Position numbers and translations under genes: made by a program
In this document: piece by piece, positions 6,199 to 7,608 of the stretch
How positions within the stretch are numbered: the first letter of the stretch is position 1
Layout: each line of letters opens with the position of its first letter
NCBI GenBank assembly: GCA_031265015.1
Contig: JAISDG010000221.1
Coordinates: 1-7,608, forward strand
From: Spirochaetaceae bacterium
GTDB taxonomy: Bacteria; Spirochaetota; Spirochaetia; Treponematales; Breznakiellaceae
Reading direction: 5' to 3'
Length of the DNA stretch: 7,608 nt
The notes under the pieces: generated by a model
Databases searched by the model: none
What the model was told of the DNA's origin: nothing
Seen by the model: only the letters and a program-made list of their open reading frames with translations

Positions 6199-6225
6199 TA
6201 TAACACAAGGGGAATAGTATGAAAA
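6197..6225 (-). promoter_or_regulatory. Promoter of the ZIP transporter gene, implying a leaderless mRNA
   Basis: On the minus strand a consensus TATAAT (6197-6202) ends exactly 6 nt before the ATG at 6190. A TTTTCA hexamer at 6220-6225 gives four of six -35 matches at a 17-nt spacing. The start site would be the A of the start codon. The box overlaps the plus-strand -10 box within the perfect palindrome TATAATTATA (6193-6202). Confidence 0.65.
6207..6213 (+). promoter_or_regulatory. Ribosome binding site of the secreted 112-aa protein gene
   Basis: AAGGGGA ends 5 nt before the ATG at 6219. It is the only clear Shine-Dalgarno-like sequence before a gene in this window, which makes the absence before the other starts more noticeable. 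Confidence 0.6.
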
Positions 6226-6557
6226 AGTTGCTCATCGGGGCTTTGCTCGCGTTCCTGGCAGCCGCCCTTTCCGCCCAGAATCAGCCTTCCGTCAGGATAG
6301 TCAATGATACCGGAGAGGTTATTTATTTTGTGTATATCAGCCCGTCGGAATCGTTAGAATGGGGCGAAGATACCCTGGGGGGCGAAATCCTGGAACCAGG
6401 ACAAACCGTGACAATTCCACTCCCCTCTTCCGCGGGCAGCGGCAATCTCTACGATGTTAAACTGGAAGCCACCTACGACCACTATACCAAGTACGAAATA
6501 ACAGCGTCCAACAATACCCGTATTGTCTTTACGGTGGACGACCTGGAACTCCGGTAA
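6219..6557 (+). CDS. Secreted protein of unknown function, 112 aa
   Basis: Residues 1-19 are a signal peptide: KK, a hydrophobic stretch LLIGALLAFLAAA, then L-S-A with likely cleavage after A19. There is no lipobox cysteine, so the mature protein of about 93 residues should be periplasmic or exported. The mature part looks like a small beta-sandwich: VRIVNDTGEVIYFVYISPS (25-43), WGEDTLG (48-54), a LEPGQTVTIPLP turn-strand (58-69), and alternating strands to RIVFTVDDLEL. From memory, short exported proteins with the pattern N-x-TG...YISPS...WG-x-D-x-LG...L-x-x-G-x-x-x-x-I-x-LP are found in treponemes and several Proteobacteria without a known role; some carry the unsupported label argininosuccinate lyase. 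It has no cysteine and no catalytic motif. It has its own promoter and ribosome site, divergent from the ZIP gene, and is convergent with rpoC. A link to metal uptake is speculation. Confidence 0.85.
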   Translation: MKKLLIGALLAFLAAALSAQNQPSVRIVNDTGEVIYFVYISPSESLEWGEDTLGGEILEPGQTVTIPLPSSAGSGNLYDVKLEATYDHYTKYEITASNNTRIVFTVDDLELR

Positions 6558-6620
6558 ACACCGCGCTTTCCCGCAGGTAGCGACAGGGTAAGAGAATTCC
6601 TCAAGGACTATACTTTCCGC

Positions 6621-6693
6621 CCGCGGCAGATACGTTTTTTCGGGAGTCCGCCGCTATAACCCCCACTGCGAATAAGATTCCTTCCTGCCGCGG
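6621..6693. repeat. Inverted repeat in the convergent spacer before rpoC's end
   Basis: CCGCGGCAG (6621-6629) and CTGCCGCGG (6685-6693) are perfect 9-bp inverted copies 55 bp apart. An overlapping pair, GGCAGAT (6625-6631) and ATCTGCC (6694-6700), is also perfect, so the same left arm can pair in two ways. The spacer 6558-6711 otherwise holds a run of six T (6635-6640) without a clear preceding hairpin on the plus strand and an isolated TATACT at 6609-6614. No open frame of interest is present. Confidence 0.5.
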
Positions 6694-6706
6694 ATCTGCC
6701 AGAAGG
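6671..6706 (-). terminator. Candidate terminator after rpoC
   Basis: Read on the minus strand, CCTTC plus TG pair with CA plus GAAGG around one bulged G and a 12-nt loop (6680-6706), starting 5 nt after the rpoC stop codon. A T-rich tail AATCTTATT (6671-6679) follows. The stem is imperfect and the tail is not a clean T-run, so the assignment is moderate. It shares bases with the longer inverted repeat. Confidence 0.4.
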
Positions 6707-6711
6707 CGGCG

Positions 6712-7608
6712 CTATTCCCCGGAATCGCCGGTTTCCGGCTCCTCCGTTACTTCTTCTTCCGTAGCAGCCATCATCTCTTCTTCCGCCATGGCTTCCAGCT
6801 TCCGCTGTTCCAGGATTTCCTGCATCTGGACATCCAGATCCTGACTGTCTTCGTCAAAGAGTTTAACCGCCCGGTACCGTTTCATCCCGGTTCCCGCTGG
6901 AATGGGATGGCCGATGATGATGTTTTCCTTAAGCCCCCGCAGGGCATCGGTAGAACCGGCAATGGCCGCATTGGTAAGCACCCGGGTAGTTTCCTGGAAA
7001 CTTGCCGCGGAAAGAAAGGAATCAATATTAAGCGAGGCCTTGGTAATCCCCTGGAACATGGGCCTGGCAATGGCAGGCTGCCCCCCTTCGTCGATAACCC
7101 GGCGGTTCTCCTCGTGGAATTTATACTTGTCCACCATGGCGCCGTAAATAAACCGGGTATCCCCGACGGCGACGATTTCAACCTTCCGCATCATCTGGCG
7201 GATAATAACGCCGATATGCTTGTCGTTGATCGACACCCCCTGAAGCCGGTATACCTGCTGGATTTCATCCATCAGGTAGCGCTGTAACCTGGATTCCCCC
7301 AGGATATGGAGTACGTCATGGGGATTGACGGAGCCGACGCACAGGGCTTCCCCCGCCTCCACCGTATCACCGTCCCGGACCAAAAGCCGTTTGGTCATGG
7401 GAACCAGATGCTTGTATTCCTTGCCAAAGGAATCGCTTATCACCAGCACCCGCTTTCCCTTAACAATGCCCTTGAAGGAAACAACCCCCGAAACCTGGGC
7501 CAGCACCGCGAGGCTCTTGGGTTTCCGGGCTTCAAAAAGCTCGGAAACCCGGGGAAGGCCGGAAGTAATATCCATGGCCTTGGCGCTTTCCTTTAACGTC
7601 TTGGCCAG
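6712..7608 (-). CDS. rpoC: DNA-directed RNA polymerase subunit beta', C-terminal part (partial)
   Basis: This is the last 298 residues of the beta' subunit of RNA polymerase. The reading frame is open to the right edge, so the apparent ATG at 7575 is internal and the gene continues outside the window. Signatures in order: DITSGLPRV at 13-21 then SELFEARKPK, VYRLQGVSINDKHIGVIIRQMMRK, GITKASLNIDSFLSAASFQETT, and GLKENIIIGHPIPAGTG. They align without gaps of note to the C-terminal region of E. coli RpoC. The family usually reads DITGGLPRV, so the S in place of the first G is a local substitution. The tail after about residue 260 is strongly acidic and rich in glutamate, ending GDSGE, and is longer than the E. 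coli tail. In Treponema pallidum I recall rpsL and rpsG directly following rpoC. Here the next gene is a convergent secreted-protein gene, so rpoC ends its operon. Confidence 0.97.
   Translation of the reverse strand: MAKTLKESAKAMDITSGLPRVSELFEARKPKSLAVLAQVSGVVSFKGIVKGKRVLVISDSFGKEYKHLVPMTKRLLVRDGDTVEAGEALCVGSVNPHDVLHILGESRLQRYLMDEIQQVYRLQGVSINDKHIGVIIRQMMRKVEIVAVGDTRFIYGAMVDKYKFHEENRRVIDEGGQPAIARPMFQGITKASLNIDSFLSAASFQETTRVLTNAAIAGSTDALRGLKENIIIGHPIPAGTGMKRYRAVKLFDEDSQDLDVQMQEILEQRKLEAMAEEEMMAATEEEVTEEPETGDSGE

Noticed and set aside
6191..6235. Earlier ATG for the ZIP gene at 6235
   Set aside because: It would include the palindromic promoter and overlap the first codons of the divergent gene. 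The added residues are not a better N-terminus than MDWFIKQP.
1..7608. CRISPR array, tRNA, rRNA, transposase, phage gene or defence system
   Set aside because: I saw no regularly spaced repeats, tRNA-like arms or TTCRA loops in the spacers, nor any product with transposase, nuclease or toxin motifs. The coding content is ordinary metabolic, transport and information genes.

Overview
The window is GC-rich bacterial chromosomal DNA, densely packed with mostly housekeeping genes on both strands. The 3' part of an rpoC gene whose product reads DIT-x-GLPRVSELFEARKPK, a small four-cysteine protein and a small exported protein of a type I associate with treponemes together suggest a spirochaete. A GC-rich Treponema relative, for example from an insect gut, is my best guess. 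This placement is inference from protein resemblance and no search was run.

Layout, left to right. On the minus strand lie a 63-aa cysteine-rich protein (5-196), an M20-family metallohydrolase (273-1538) and a UDP-glucose 4-epimerase, galE (1607-2590). A 157-bp divergent spacer with a promoter facing each way separates galE from the plus-strand genes. These are a THUMP-domain RNA methyltransferase of the RlmL/YpsC type (2748-3998) and a TetR-type regulator (4052-4702). Next come minus-strand adenylate kinase, adk (4723-5358), and a ZIP metal transporter (5375-6190). A symmetric promoter separates the transporter from a plus-strand secreted protein of 112 aa (6219-6557). A 154-bp convergent spacer follows, then the C-terminal 298 residues of RpoC, running off the right edge.

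The genes do not form one pathway. They are short transcription units: ZIP-adk may be cotranscribed, the methyltransferase and TetR genes lie head to tail 53 bp apart, and galE and the M20 gene are separated by a plausible terminator and a new promoter.

The most interesting signal is in the start regions. Five genes (M20, galE, methyltransferase, adk, ZIP) have a TATACT, TACACT or TATAAT hexamer ending 6 or 7 nt before the ATG, with no Shine-Dalgarno sequence. If these are -10 boxes, transcription starts at or next to the A of the start codon and the mRNAs are leaderless. The ZIP/secreted-protein pair shares a perfect 10-bp palindrome that supplies a -10 box to each strand, leaderless on one side and with a leader and ribosome site on the other. 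Two in-frame tandem duplications also stand out: a 36-bp unit that includes the stop codon at the end of the M20 gene, and a 24-bp unit inside the methyltransferase gene. I see no mobile element, CRISPR array, tRNA or rRNA, and no convincing multi-gene novel system. No gene-free stretch exceeds about 160 bp.
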